NCBI RefSeq assembly: GCF_023544445.1
Contig: NZ_JALPVJ010000037.1
Location: 1 to 64,000 of the forward strand
Origin: Actinoplanes sp. M2I2
GTDB lineage: Bacteria > Actinomycetota > Actinomycetes > Mycobacteriales > Micromonosporaceae
Length of the DNA stretch: 64,000 nt
Direction: 5' to 3'
The position numbers were made by a program, and so were the translations under genes. Positions within the stretch are counted from its first letter, which is position 1. Each line of letters begins with the position of its first letter. The notes beneath the pieces are model-generated. The model was not told where the DNA came from, ran no database searches, and worked only from the letters and a program-made list of their open reading frames with translations. This document shows, piece by piece, positions 1 through 8,193 of the stretch.

Positions 1-2
1 AA

Positions 3-80
3 CTCGTCCTCGACCCCACCAAGCGCTACCAACCCACCGGCCGGCCACCCGGACCCACACCGAAAAAGAAAAACCCCTGA
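3..80 (+). CDS. possible C-terminal end of an unidentified protein, cut by the window edge
   Basis: An open frame enters from the left edge and stops at TGA 78-80. The 25 visible residues are rich in Pro, Thr and Lys, ending in a basic KKK tail. The stop codon lies inside the stem of the tRNA-Arg terminator. Nothing is left of a recognisable domain. It could be the tail of a DNA-associated protein or simply a chance open frame. Identity is not claimed. Confidence 0.3.
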   Translation, partial: LVLDPTKRYQPTGRPPGPTPKKKNP

Positions 81-106
81 ACCCACAACCGCGGGTTCAG
101 GGGTTT
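71..106 (-). terminator. intrinsic terminator of the tRNA-Arg gene
   Basis: A perfect 14-bp inverted repeat (71-84 with 93-106) encloses an 8-base loop. On the minus strand it is followed by a T-rich run (complement of gaaaaagaa at 62-70), so it is a classical rho-independent terminator for the tRNA transcribed leftwards. It may also stop transcription of the frame ending at position 80 from the other side. Confidence 0.8.
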
Positions 107-130
107 CCGATGTCTTGAGACATCACACTG

Positions 131-203
131 CGCGCCCGGCAGGATTCGAACCTGCGACCGACGGATTAGAAGTCCGTTGCTCTATCCGCTGAGCTACGAG
201 CGC
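131..203 (-). tRNA. tRNA-Arg (anticodon TCT)
   Basis: The minus strand folds as a complete tRNA of 73 nt. The acceptor GCGCTCG (197-203) pairs with CGGGCGC (132-138), with one G-T pair and a G discriminator. The T arm carries GGTTCGAATCC and the anticodon loop is CTTCTAA, reading AGA. No CCA is encoded. tRNA-Arg genes are common integration targets; the 3' end faces the left window edge. Confidence 0.95.
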
Positions 204-274
204 GAGGGCCACAGCTTATCTTGCCGACGGCAACGCGGGGGTAACCAGCCGTCGGTCGCCGGGGGACCGAACGG

Positions 275-2530
275 CTATGTTGGCGGTTCGTCAACAGGGT
301 CGGCGCCCAGGGCGGCCAGGCCGCTCCGAGCCCGCGCCTGCTCGGCCGGGTCGTCGATCAGGCGGGCCATTCCCAGGGCCAGGCGATGGGTGGTGATGGC
401 CTCCTCGGCGCGGCCCATGGCCGCCAGGGCCTCGCCGCGGCCGTTCATGGCGCACGTCTGGCCGTAGCGTTCGCCCAGTTCGCCGAAGATGGCTATCGCC
501 TTGTCGTGGGAGTCCAGGGCCTCGGCGAGTTCGCCCAGTTGGGTGGCGGCGTCGCCCAGGTTGGTCAGGGCCGTCGCCTCGCCGCCGCGGTGGTTCAGGG
601 CGCGGAACAGGGCCAGGGCGCGGCGCTGGTGGGCGGCCGACTCGGACGGGCGGCCCATCAGCGCGTACCCGTCGCCCAGGTTGGTCAGGGTGTTGGCCTC
701 GCCGACCTGGTCGCCGATCTCAATGAACTTCGCCAGGGCCTGCGTGTGGTGGGCCGCGGAGGACACATAGTCGCCCAGAGCCGTGTGGACCACGCCGAGG
801 TTGCCCAGGGAGCGCGCCTCGCCGCGGACGTCGCCGACTCCGCGGAACAGCTTCAGCGCCTCGGTGAGCTGGTCGATCGCTTCGGGGTAGCGGCCCAGCT
901 GCCAGTTGACGACGCCGAGGTTGCCCAGCGCGCCGGCCTCGCCGGCGGCGTCGCCCGCGGCCATCGCGGCTTGCCGGGCGGCGCTGTGCACGGTGATCGC
1001 CTCGGCGGGGTAGCCGCCGTTGTCCAGATAGGTGTAGAGCGTCGCGGCCAGCGGCACGGCGTGTGCGGGCGATGCCAGGCAGATGGCGACCAGCGTGGAT
1101 CGTTCCGTGTCGAGCCAATGCAGCGCGGCCTTCGGGTCGTCCAGATCCGGCAGCCGTACGTCGTGAGCGGGCAGCGTCGGCCGGCGGTGCCGCTCGGCCG
1201 GGTGCAGGGCGTGCATCGCGGCCGCCGCGGCGTACAGGTAAAGGTCGTAGAGGCGGGTCTGCGCGGCCCGTCGGTCGGTGGGGCGCTCCTCGTCGGCGGC
1301 GCGCTCGGCGGCGTACGCCCGGACCAGATCGTGCAGCACGAAGCGTCCGGGAACCGGTTCCTGCACCAGGTGCTCCGCCGTCAGGCGGCGCAGATGGTCC
1401 TCGGTCGCGCCCAGGTCGGCGTCCAGCAGCGCGGCGGCCGCGTAGGTGTCGAAATCCTGGCCGGGATGGCCGGCCAGACGGCGCAGCAGGGTGCGTCGAG
1501 CGGGTGGTAGACGCTGGTCGGAGAGGTGCAGCGCCAGTTGCACGCCGTCGTCGAGGTGGTAGTTGCGGTGGCGTTCGTCGAGCCGGTCGGCGTGGTCGGC
1601 CGCCGTCCAGTCCGGTGTCGCGGCCATCTGACCGGCCACGATGGTCAGCGCGAGCGGCAGGTATCCGCAGCGGTGGGCGACCCGTTCGAGCGCGTCGGAG
1701 GGGTCGTCGCCGAGCAGCCGGGCGGCCTCGTCCGAGGTGAAGACGTCCAGGGTGATGCGGGTGGCCGGGGCCAGCTCGGCCAGGTCGCGGCGGGAGGTCA
1801 CCAGGGTCAGCGCGTCCGGGGTCAGCAGGGGGCGTACCTGGTCCTCGTCGACCGCGTTGTCGAGGATCACCAGGGCCTGCCGGCCGGCCAGTTGCTCGCG
1901 GAACAGCGCGGAACGGGCGGCCGGGTCGTGCGGGATCTGCCGGGCCGGGACGCCGAGCGCGCGCAGGAATCCGTCGAGGACGGCGGCGGGGTCGGCCGGC
2001 GGCTGGGCCTCGTCGGGGTGGAAGCCGCGCAGGTCGACGAAGAGCGTGGTCTCCGACGTACGGCGGTGGCCCGCGTGCACCGCGAGCCGGGTCTTGCCGA
2101 CGCCGGCCATACCGGTGATCACGCAGACGCCGGTGGCCCGGTCGAGCGCGGCCAGGTGCGGCTCCCGGCCGACGAAGGCGTCGGCGTCCTCGGGCAGGCG
2201 GGCGAGCACCCGTACGTGGGCCGCGGCCTGCCTCTCGGCCAGGGTGACCCGGATCGCCCGCCGCCAGCGCGTCAGATAGTCGGCGTCGTCGTGCAGCGCG
2301 GCGACCACCGTGAGCAGGAGATCGGCGTTGACCCGGCGGCGGCCGTCGCGGAAACAGTCGGCGATCGTGCCCCGGCCGGTCGACGGCAATCGCGCATTGA
2401 CGCGGGTCGTGATCGTGTCGAAGGACGGGTCGCCGGCCCAGACTTTCAGGGCGCGAAGTGTCGCGGCCAGAGCGTCCAGGGAACGGCAGTCGTCGGGGGC
2501 GGGGGGCGGTGACGCGGGTTCCTCAGCCAT
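275..2530 (-). CDS. NB-ARC/TPR regulator, AfsR-like without the SARP DNA-binding domain
   Basis: Predicted signalling ATPase of the STAND class, 751 residues. The N-terminal ~100 residues form the small helical region (LRALKVWAGDPSF, RNA/DNA-binding-like but unassigned) often found in actinobacterial NB-ARC proteins. Walker A GMAGVGKTR lies at 140-148, Walker B ALVILDN at 219-225, and a GLPLA-like motif CGYLPLA at 288-294. Residues ~510-740 carry about five TPR repeats with NLG.....G..... EA spacing. No transmembrane segment is seen. In this family NTP binding drives oligomerisation, with TPRs sensing a partner. The target is unknown. It is monocistronic or the last gene before tRNA-Arg, starting 36 bases from the hydrolase gene. 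Confidence 0.8.
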   Translation of the reverse strand: MAEEPASPPPAPDDCRSLDALAATLRALKVWAGDPSFDTITTRVNARLPSTGRGTIADCFRDGRRRVNADLLLTVVAALHDDADYLTRWRRAIRVTLAERQAAAHVRVLARLPEDADAFVGREPHLAALDRATGVCVITGMAGVGKTRLAVHAGHRRTSETTLFVDLRGFHPDEAQPPADPAAVLDGFLRALGVPARQIPHDPAARSALFREQLAGRQALVILDNAVDEDQVRPLLTPDALTLVTSRRDLAELAPATRITLDVFTSDEAARLLGDDPSDALERVAHRCGYLPLALTIVAGQMAATPDWTAADHADRLDERHRNYHLDDGVQLALHLSDQRLPPARRTLLRRLAGHPGQDFDTYAAAALLDADLGATEDHLRRLTAEHLVQEPVPGRFVLHDLVRAYAAERAADEERPTDRRAAQTRLYDLYLYAAAAAMHALHPAERHRRPTLPAHDVRLPDLDDPKAALHWLDTERSTLVAICLASPAHAVPLAATLYTYLDNGGYPAEAITVHSAARQAAMAAGDAAGEAGALGNLGVVNWQLGRYPEAIDQLTEALKLFRGVGDVRGEARSLGNLGVVHTALGDYVSSAAHHTQALAKFIEIGDQVGEANTLTNLGDGYALMGRPSESAAHQRRALALFRALNHRGGEATALTNLGDAATQLGELAEALDSHDKAIAIFGELGERYGQTCAMNGRGEALAAMGRAEEAITTHRLALGMARLIDDPAEQARARSGLAALGADPVDEPPT

Positions 2531-2566
2531 TGATATCGAACCCTAGCAATAGGTATCGGAAGCGCC

Positions 2567-3559
2567 TCAGTCGTCCTCGGGGGCCGGCGGCACCGAGACC
2601 TCGGGAGTTCCCACGGGCGGCAGGAAAGCGTCGCTCCAGCGGGCCAGCTCGCGGAAGACCTCGATGCGGACCTCCTTGCCGGAAAGCGTGAGATCGTGCA
2701 TGCCGCCGTCGAACCGGGCGATGGTGACCCGTGGCCCGAGACGCGGCGCCCAGCGGACGATGTGCTCGACGTCCAGCACGGAATCGGAGACGCGCAGATC
2801 CTCGGACCAGGCCCGGCCCCGGAACGTGCGGGTGGAACAGGCGACCAGGACGGGAGCGTCGATGCCGAGCCCGGCCCGCAACCGCCGCTGACCTCGGCGG
2901 ATGGCCTCCAGCCAGCCGGACGTCACCGGGAAACCCAGCACCGGTTTCCACGTGAGGTCGTAGTTCCATTCGCCATTGTGGTCACTGTGCAGGCTCTGCC
3001 CGTAAAGGCCCAGCGACGCCGTCGGGATCCTTCGGTACGGCGTACGCCGGGTGGCCGCGATCGTCGCCGCCATGAGCGGCTTCTTCACCAGCCAGGGCAC
3101 GTTGAAATCGAAGAACGGGCTGTTCAGGAAAAGTCCGTCGACGACGCCCCTCTTCTGCCGGGTGTGCGCCCACAGCGACGTGATCAGGCCGCCCGTCGAA
3201 TGGCCGGCCACCAGCATCTGATCGTGGCCGTCCTGCTCGCGGATGATGCGGGCCGACTCGTCGAGCTCGGGGAAATAGTCGGTGAGGCTGCGCGCGAAGT
3301 TCGGCGTCTGGTGCGGGAGCAGGCTGCGGCCGTACTTCCGCAGATCGAGCGCGTAGAAATCCCAGCCGCGCTCGACGAAGAAATCGGCCATATGGGTCTG
3401 GAAGAAATAGTCCACGAAACCGTGCACGTAGAGCACGGCGCGGCGACTGGGCCGGTCGGCGCGCCGCCGCACCAGCGTGGCCACCACCGCCCCCTCGTCG
3501 TCGCTGCCCAGGTCGATCGTGTGCCGCTCGTAGGGCGGTCCGAGAACGTCGATCTCCAC
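2567..3559 (-). CDS. alpha/beta hydrolase, lysophospholipase-like
   Basis: 330-residue serine hydrolase. The oxyanion motif YVHGF is at 44-48 and the nucleophile elbow GHSTGG at 119-124, so Ser121 is the predicted nucleophile. A late Asp and the His in GGMHDL (near 290) complete the triad. The sequence resembles monoglyceride lipase/lysophospholipase (PldB-type) proteins, but the substrate cannot be read from sequence. No signal peptide is present, so it acts in the cytoplasm. It is divergent from ssb with a ~170-bp shared upstream region, and the NB-ARC gene follows on the same strand. Confidence 0.8.
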   Translation of the reverse strand: MEIDVLGPPYERHTIDLGSDDEGAVVATLVRRRADRPSRRAVLYVHGFVDYFFQTHMADFFVERGWDFYALDLRKYGRSLLPHQTPNFARSLTDYFPELDESARIIREQDGHDQMLVAGHSTGGLITSLWAHTRQKRGVVDGLFLNSPFFDFNVPWLVKKPLMAATIAATRRTPYRRIPTASLGLYGQSLHSDHNGEWNYDLTWKPVLGFPVTSGWLEAIRRGQRRLRAGLGIDAPVLVACSTRTFRGRAWSEDLRVSDSVLDVEHIVRWAPRLGPRVTIARFDGGMHDLTLSGKEVRIEVFRELARWSDAFLPPVGTPEVSVPPAPEDD

Positions 3560-3622
3560 GCGCCCAGGCTACCCAGGCGTACCGGCTGACGCGCGATATC
3601 AGACGGCCCGGCCCGGCGGTCG

Positions 3623-3650
3623 ATTTCCACAGGCGGCCGACTTGTCCACA
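3623..3650 (+). promoter_or_regulatory. two DnaA-box-like sites upstream of ssb
   Basis: TTGTCCACA at 3642-3650 is the exact DnaA box preferred in high-GC actinobacteria. A weaker copy, ATTTCCACA, lies at 3623-3631 in the same orientation, 19 bp away. They sit in the divergent region between the hydrolase and ssb, 81 bp before the ssb start. DnaA control of ssb is an inference; a single good 9-mer can occur by chance. Confidence 0.4.
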
Positions 3651-3730
3651 GCCCTCGGTCCAAGATCCCCCCGCGGTACGCCCGGACCGTGAAGCTGCCC
3701 ACCTCACCGCAACACAACAGGAGGTCACAA

Positions 3731-4390
3731 GTGTTCGACACCAACCTCGTCGTCGTGGGCAACGTGCTCGTCGCCCCGGAATGGCGCCGCCTCGAGGAGT
3801 CCGGCTCGATGGTCGCCAACTTCCGGGTCGCCTCGAACGCGCGCCGCTTCGACCGCGAGAGCAACACCTGGGTCGACGGCAAGAGCCTGCGGGTGCGGGT
3901 GACCGCGTGGCGCCGGCTCGCCGAGGGCGTGACCGCGTCCATCGCCGTCGGCGACCCCGTCATCGTCTACGGGCGGCTGTTCACCCGCGACTGGAAGGAC
4001 AGCGAGGGCAACGACCGCATCTCGTACGAGATGGAGGCCTACTCGATCGGCCATGACCTGGCCCGCGGGCGGTCCCGGTTCGTGCGCAACCCGCGCGGGT
4101 CGGCCCTGGGCGTGAGCACGATCGAGGACACCGACGACCAGCTCTTCGTCGGCGGCGAGCAGTCGGAGCCCGTCTCCGTCGAGGAGGCCCCGGTCACGCG
4201 GGGCGACGGCGTCCCGGACGTTCCGACCTTCCTCGATGTGGCGGGCGCCACTGACCCGGCCGGTGACACGCCCTCGGACGAGTCGCCGTCCGACGACGAG
4301 ATCGCCCGCGAGGTCGAGAAGATCGCCGCCGAGCCCACCCCGGCCCGGCGGTCCCGCCGGGCCACCCGGAAGGAGCCCGTCGCCGCCTGA
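3731..4390 (+). CDS. ssb: single-stranded DNA-binding protein, SsbB-type paralogue
   Basis: 219 residues. The N-terminal ~110 residues are an SSB OB fold (VVVGNVLVAPEWR, MVANFRVASN, VRVTAWRRLAE, VIVYGRLFTRDW). GTG 3731 is chosen because AGGAGGT (3719-3725) precedes it by 5 nt. The C-terminal half is acidic and ends KEPVAA, lacking the conserved DDDIPF-type tip that recruits repair and replication partners in the main SSB. That fits mycobacterial Rv2478c/SsbB, the syntenic counterpart near ettA. It probably serves a recombination, stress or competence role rather than being the essential SSB. Confidence 0.88.
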   Translation: MFDTNLVVVGNVLVAPEWRRLEESGSMVANFRVASNARRFDRESNTWVDGKSLRVRVTAWRRLAEGVTASIAVGDPVIVYGRLFTRDWKDSEGNDRISYEMEAYSIGHDLARGRSRFVRNPRGSALGVSTIEDTDDQLFVGGEQSEPVSVEEAPVTRGDGVPDVPTFLDVAGATDPAGDTPSDESPSDDEIAREVEKIAAEPTPARRSRRATRKEPVAA

Positions 4391-4408
4391 TCCACCGGTA
4401 CGAGCCGC

Positions 4409-4491
4409 AGGTCAGCCGCTGTCGGCCCGCGGATCAAGCCGTCCTTGATCCGCGGTGCCGGCGCTGGCCCGGGACACCGGACGGCTGACCT
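4409..4491 (+). terminator. nested inverted repeat after ssb, likely U-less terminator
   Basis: A perfect 12-bp stem (4427-4438 with 4444-4455, 5-base loop) lies inside an outer 10-bp inverted repeat (4409-4418 with 4482-4491). No T-run follows. Such GC-rich hairpins without U tails commonly end transcripts in actinobacteria. The nested outer arms are unusual. Confidence 0.55.
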
Positions 4492-4591
4492 GACCCCCGA
4501 ACGGGGTGGTCCGATCGGGCCGGGCGATCGGGCCGCCCGGCCGACCTGCCCGGTTGGTCCCGGGTGGGGCCGGACCGGCAGACTGGGGCCC

Positions 4592-5053
4592 GTGCTGTTG
4601 AAGGAGATCCGCGCGATCGCGGGCGAGACCCTTGTGCTCGCCCCGCACGACCAGGACACCGAGACCGCCAACACCAACTGGTTCGGCGCTCCGCCGCACG
4701 AGCGCATGGGCCTGACGGCCGACGAGGTGGTCACCGCCTTCGAGGAGACGATCGACCTGCTGCGGGGGCAGGTCGCGGTGCTGTCCCACGCGGGGCCGGC
4801 GACGTTCTATGTGTGGCACGACCTGCAGGCGGGGCAGCTGCGCTGTTCGGCCCGGTCCTGCGGGCGCGACGAGTTGCCGTTCACGGAGAAGTACCGGACG
4901 ACCGACGACCTGCGGGAGATCGTCGTCGAGTTCCTGGAGGACCGCGCCCCGGGCGCGATCGTCTGGGGCGAGTTCGACCCGGTGCCGATCCCCGACGGGC
5001 CGGAGCCCGAGGTACCGGAAATCTCGGTCTGGGTGTGCGATCTGCGCCCATGA
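4592..5053 (+). CDS. hypothetical protein, conserved-looking, 153 residues
   Basis: Reading starts at GTG 4592 (MLLKEIRAIAGETL); there is no clear ribosome-binding site, so the mRNA may be leaderless. The protein is soluble, acidic and holds one CxxxxC pair (CSARSC) in the middle. It ends in a strand-like ISVWVCDL. I do not recognise the family. It sits between ssb and cobD with 41 bases to cobD, so it may share a transcript with the cobalamin genes, but nothing in its sequence ties it to B12. Confidence 0.55.
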   Translation: MLLKEIRAIAGETLVLAPHDQDTETANTNWFGAPPHERMGLTADEVVTAFEETIDLLRGQVAVLSHAGPATFYVWHDLQAGQLRCSARSCGRDELPFTEKYRTTDDLREIVVEFLEDRAPGAIVWGEFDPVPIPDGPEPEVPEISVWVCDLRP

Positions 5054-5094
5054 TCATCAGGTTGACTCTGCATCACTGATCGGAAGGACCCAGC

Positions 5095-6075
5095 GTGGCG
5101 GGAACGGCTGACGCGGTCGGGCTGGCCGCGGGCTACCTGCTCGACGTGATTCTCGGAGACCCGCGGCGGTGGCATCCGGTGGCGGGCTTCGGGACAGCGG
5201 CGGCGGCGCTCGAGCGGCGGGTCTACGCACCCGATCGACGGTCCGGGGTGGCTTTCACGGCCGTCGCCGTGGGAGTGCCCGCGCTGGCCGGGGCCGCGGC
5301 CGCGGCGGCCACGCGAAGACTGCCGGTGGCCCGGGCGGTCCTGGTGGCCGGGGCCACCTGGACGGTGCTCGGCGGGCGCACCCTGCGGCGGGAGTCGCGG
5401 ATCATGGCCAGGCACCTGGACGGCGGTGATCTGGAAGCGGCGCGGGAGCGGCTCAACCACCTCTGCGGACGCGATCCGTCCGGGTTGGACGAGACCGAGC
5501 TGGCCCGGGCCACGGTCGAGTCGGTGGCCGAGAACACGTCGGACGCGGTCGTCGCGCCGCTCGTGTGGGGCGGGCTGCTGGGATTGCCGGGGCTGCTGGC
5601 CTATCGGGCGGCCAACACCCTCGACGCGATGGTGGGGCACCGGTCGTCGCGGTACGCGCGGTTCGGGACGGCGTCGGCCCGGCTCGACGACGGACTCAAC
5701 CTGGTGCCGGCCCGGCTGACCGGGCTGCTCACGATCGCGGTCGCCCCCATCGCCGGTGGCAGCCCGCGGGAGACGCTGCGGGTCTGGCGCCGGGACCGCA
5801 ACGATCACCCGTCGCCCAACGCCGGTCAGTGCGAGTCGGCCATGGCCGGGGCTCTGGGCGTCCGCCTCGGGGGTCGCAACGTCTATTTCGGACGCACCGA
5901 GACCAGGCCGTTCCTCGGGGACGGCCCGCGTCCGTCGGCCGTGCACCTGCGCCGGGCGGCGCGGGTGTCGGGCGCCGTCGGCCTGACCGCCGCCGGCCTG
6001 GCCGTCGGAACAGCCCTGCTGCGCGGCGCTCTGGCCAGGAAGAACAGTGCCGCTGTCAGGATGGTCGAGCCGTGA
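5095..6075 (+). CDS. cobD: adenosylcobinamide-phosphate synthase CobD/CbiB
   Basis: Integral membrane enzyme that attaches aminopropanol (or its phosphate) to adenosylcobyric acid. Family signatures are visible: GYLLDVILGDPRRWHPV at the N-terminus, VESVAENTSDAVVAPL near 142-157, GHRSSRYARFG, and DHPSPNAGQCESAMAGALGVRLGG near 235. Length (326) is normal. Several hydrophobic segments are consistent with the inner membrane. GTG start with GGAAGG upstream. The stop overlaps the cobQ start (GTGA), so the two are translationally coupled. Confidence 0.95.
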   Translation: MAGTADAVGLAAGYLLDVILGDPRRWHPVAGFGTAAAALERRVYAPDRRSGVAFTAVAVGVPALAGAAAAAATRRLPVARAVLVAGATWTVLGGRTLRRESRIMARHLDGGDLEAARERLNHLCGRDPSGLDETELARATVESVAENTSDAVVAPLVWGGLLGLPGLLAYRAANTLDAMVGHRSSRYARFGTASARLDDGLNLVPARLTGLLTIAVAPIAGGSPRETLRVWRRDRNDHPSPNAGQCESAMAGALGVRLGGRNVYFGRTETRPFLGDGPRPSAVHLRRAARVSGAVGLTAAGLAVGTALLRGALARKNSAAVRMVEP

Positions 6076-7607
6076 GCGGCGGGCTTCTCGTCGCCGGCAC
6101 CACCTCGGACGCCGGCAAGAGCATCCTCACGGCCGGAATCTGCCGCTGGCTGCACCGTCGCGGCGTCAAGGTCGCCCCGTTCAAGGCGCAGAACATGTCC
6201 AACAACTCCGTGGTCGTCGTCGGGGCGGACGGTCGCGGCGGGGAGATCGGCCGGGCCCAGGCGATGCAGGCGGCCGCCTGCGGCGTCGCCCCCGACCTGC
6301 GCTTCAACCCGGTGCTGCTCAAGCCGGGCAGCGACTTCTCCAGCCAGGTGGTCCTGCTCGGTGAGGCCGTCGACACGGTCACGGCCGGCAACTACCGGTC
6401 GTTGCGGCCCCGGCTGGCCGAAACCGCGCACGCCGCCCTGGCCGAGCTGCGCGCGGAGTACGACGCCGTCATCTGTGAGGGCGCCGGCAGCCCGGCCGAG
6501 ATCAACCTGCGGGACGGCGACTTCGTCAACATGGGCCTCGCCCGGCAGGCCGGCCTCCCGGCGATCGTGGTCGGCGACATCGACCGCGGTGGCGTGTTCG
6601 CGGCCCTCTTCGGCACCGTCGCGCTGCTCGACCCCGAGGACCAGGCGCTGATCGCCGGCTTTGTGATCAACAAGTTCCGGGGCGACCTCGGGCTCCTGCG
6701 ACCCGGCCTCGACATGATCACGTCGGTGTCGCACCGGCCGGTGTACGGCGTCCTGCCGTTCCACCGTGAGGTCTGGCTCGACGGCGAGGACTCCCTGGCG
6801 TACGGCAGCGTCCTGGGGCGGCCGCGGGGGCCGCACGGCACCCAGTGGCTGCGCGTGGCCGTCGTCCGCCTGCCGCGCCTGTCCAACGCCACCGACGCCG
6901 AGGCGCTCGCGGCCGAGCCGGGGGTCCAGGTGCGTCTCACGGTCGAGCCGGCCGAGATCGCGGACGCCGACCTGGTCGTCCTGCCCGGCTCGAAGGCCAC
7001 CGTCAGCGACCTCGCCTGGCTGCGCGAGACCGGGCTGGCCGACGCGGTCCTCGCGCACGCCGCGGCCGGCCGGCCGGTGCTGGGCATCTGCGGCGGCTTC
7101 CAGATGCTCGCCCGGTCGATTGACGACGAGGTGGAGAGCCGCCGGGGCACCGTACCGGGCCTGGGTCTGCTGCCCGTCGAGATCACCTTCCAGCCCCGCA
7201 AGACGCTGGCCCAGCCGACCGGCGAGGGGCTGGGCGCGCCGGTGGCCGGCTACGAAATCCACCACGGCGTCGTCACCACCGGATCGGAGAACCCCTTCCT
7301 CCGGTACGCCGACGGCCGGCCCGAGGGCGCGGTCGGCGGCAACGTCTACGGGACGCACTGGCACGGCGCGTTCGAGTCCGACGAGTTCCGCCGCCGGTTC
7401 CTCACCGAGGTCGCCCGCCAGGCCGGTCGCCCGGGCTTCACCGTGGCGCCCGGCACGCACTTCGCCGGGGTGCGCGATCGTGCGCTCGATGTGCTCGGCG
7501 ACCTGGTCGAGGAGCATCTCGACACCGACGCGCTGTGGCGGCTGATCGAGAACGGGCCACCGGCCGCGGCGCCGTTCATCCCGCCCGGGGCGCCGCCGCG
7601 TGCCTGA
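6072..7607 (+). CDS. cobQ: cobyric acid synthase CobQ
   Basis: Glutamine-dependent amidase that converts adenosylcobyrinic acid a,c-diamide to adenosylcobyric acid in four amidations. The N-terminal synthetase domain opens with LLVAGTTSDAGKSIL (P-loop-like) and contains PFKAQNMSNNS. The C-terminal class I glutaminase domain has the nucleophile Cys340 in GICGGFQML and the H in YEIHHGVV. 511 residues, full length. The GTG start overlaps the cobD stop by 4 nt, and the stop overlaps the next gene by 8 nt. Confidence 0.95.
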   Translation: MSGGLLVAGTTSDAGKSILTAGICRWLHRRGVKVAPFKAQNMSNNSVVVVGADGRGGEIGRAQAMQAAACGVAPDLRFNPVLLKPGSDFSSQVVLLGEAVDTVTAGNYRSLRPRLAETAHAALAELRAEYDAVICEGAGSPAEINLRDGDFVNMGLARQAGLPAIVVGDIDRGGVFAALFGTVALLDPEDQALIAGFVINKFRGDLGLLRPGLDMITSVSHRPVYGVLPFHREVWLDGEDSLAYGSVLGRPRGPHGTQWLRVAVVRLPRLSNATDAEALAAEPGVQVRLTVEPAEIADADLVVLPGSKATVSDLAWLRETGLADAVLAHAAAGRPVLGICGGFQMLARSIDDEVESRRGTVPGLGLLPVEITFQPRKTLAQPTGEGLGAPVAGYEIHHGVVTTGSENPFLRYADGRPEGAVGGNVYGTHWHGAFESDEFRRRFLTEVARQAGRPGFTVAPGTHFAGVRDRALDVLGDLVEEHLDTDALWRLIENGPPAAAPFIPPGAPPRA

Positions 7608-8193
7608 GCCGAGTTTCGACGACCTGGCCGCGTATGTCCGGAGCCGGCCGGCGCGGCTGGGGGACGTACGCCTGGTCGCCGTCGACGGTCCCAGCGGAGC
7701 CGGCAAGACCCGCTTCGCCGATCGTCTGGCCGGCGTCCTCGGCGCGAGCGTCGTGCACACCGACGATCTGCTCGACGGCTGGGACGACCAGTTCACCTTC
7801 TGGTCGCGCCTGGAGGAGCACGTGCTCGCCCCGCTGCGCGAGGGCCGGCCGGCCACCTACCAGCGCTACGACTGGGAGCGGGGCGGGTTCTCCGGCCCAC
7901 CGCTCACGGTGGCCGCGCGGGATGTCGTACTCCTGGAAGGGATGAGTGCCGCCCGGCGTGAGATTCGTCCCGAGTTGACCCTCGCTGTCTTCGTCGACGC
8001 GCCGGCCGACCTCCGATGGGACCGTGCCGTCAGCCGGGACGGGGACGACAGCCTTGCGTATCGGAAGTACCTTGAGCGCTGGCGGGCCGCCGAGGACCGG
8101 CACTTCGCCGTGGATGAGACGGCCGCGCACGCGGACCTGATCGTCGACGGCGCAGCACCGTCCGCCCTATCTGTAAAAGGGTGGCGTTCATGA
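7600..8193 (+). CDS. uridine kinase-like P-loop NTPase
   Basis: 197 residues, GTG start 8 nt inside cobQ. Walker A GPSGAGKT is at 30-37, followed by HTDDLLDGWD, the DD-containing segment typical of uridine kinase/phosphoribulokinase-type enzymes. The substrate is uncertain; nucleoside kinases and amino-sugar kinases share this layout. It ends in an ATGA overlap with the following M48 peptidase gene. Position in the cobD-cobQ transcript suggests co-expression, not necessarily a B12 role. Confidence 0.75.
   Translation: MPEPSFDDLAAYVRSRPARLGDVRLVAVDGPSGAGKTRFADRLAGVLGASVVHTDDLLDGWDDQFTFWSRLEEHVLAPLREGRPATYQRYDWERGGFSGPPLTVAARDVVLLEGMSAARREIRPELTLAVFVDAPADLRWDRAVSRDGDDSLAYRKYLERWRAAEDRHFAVDETAAHADLIVDGAAPSALSVKGWRS

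Noticed and set aside
3689..3730. Upstream ATG start for ssb at 3689
   Set aside because: The extra 14 residues have no ribosome site, whereas GTG 3731 has AGGAGGT at correct spacing and gives the standard SSB N-terminus.
4391..5094. Cobalamin riboswitch before cobD
   Set aside because: The hairpins there are nested inverted repeats ending ssb; they lack the B12 box and the junction loops.
5883..7856. 657-residue minus frame across cobD/cobQ
   Set aside because: Shadow of cobD and cobQ, which carry intact motifs.
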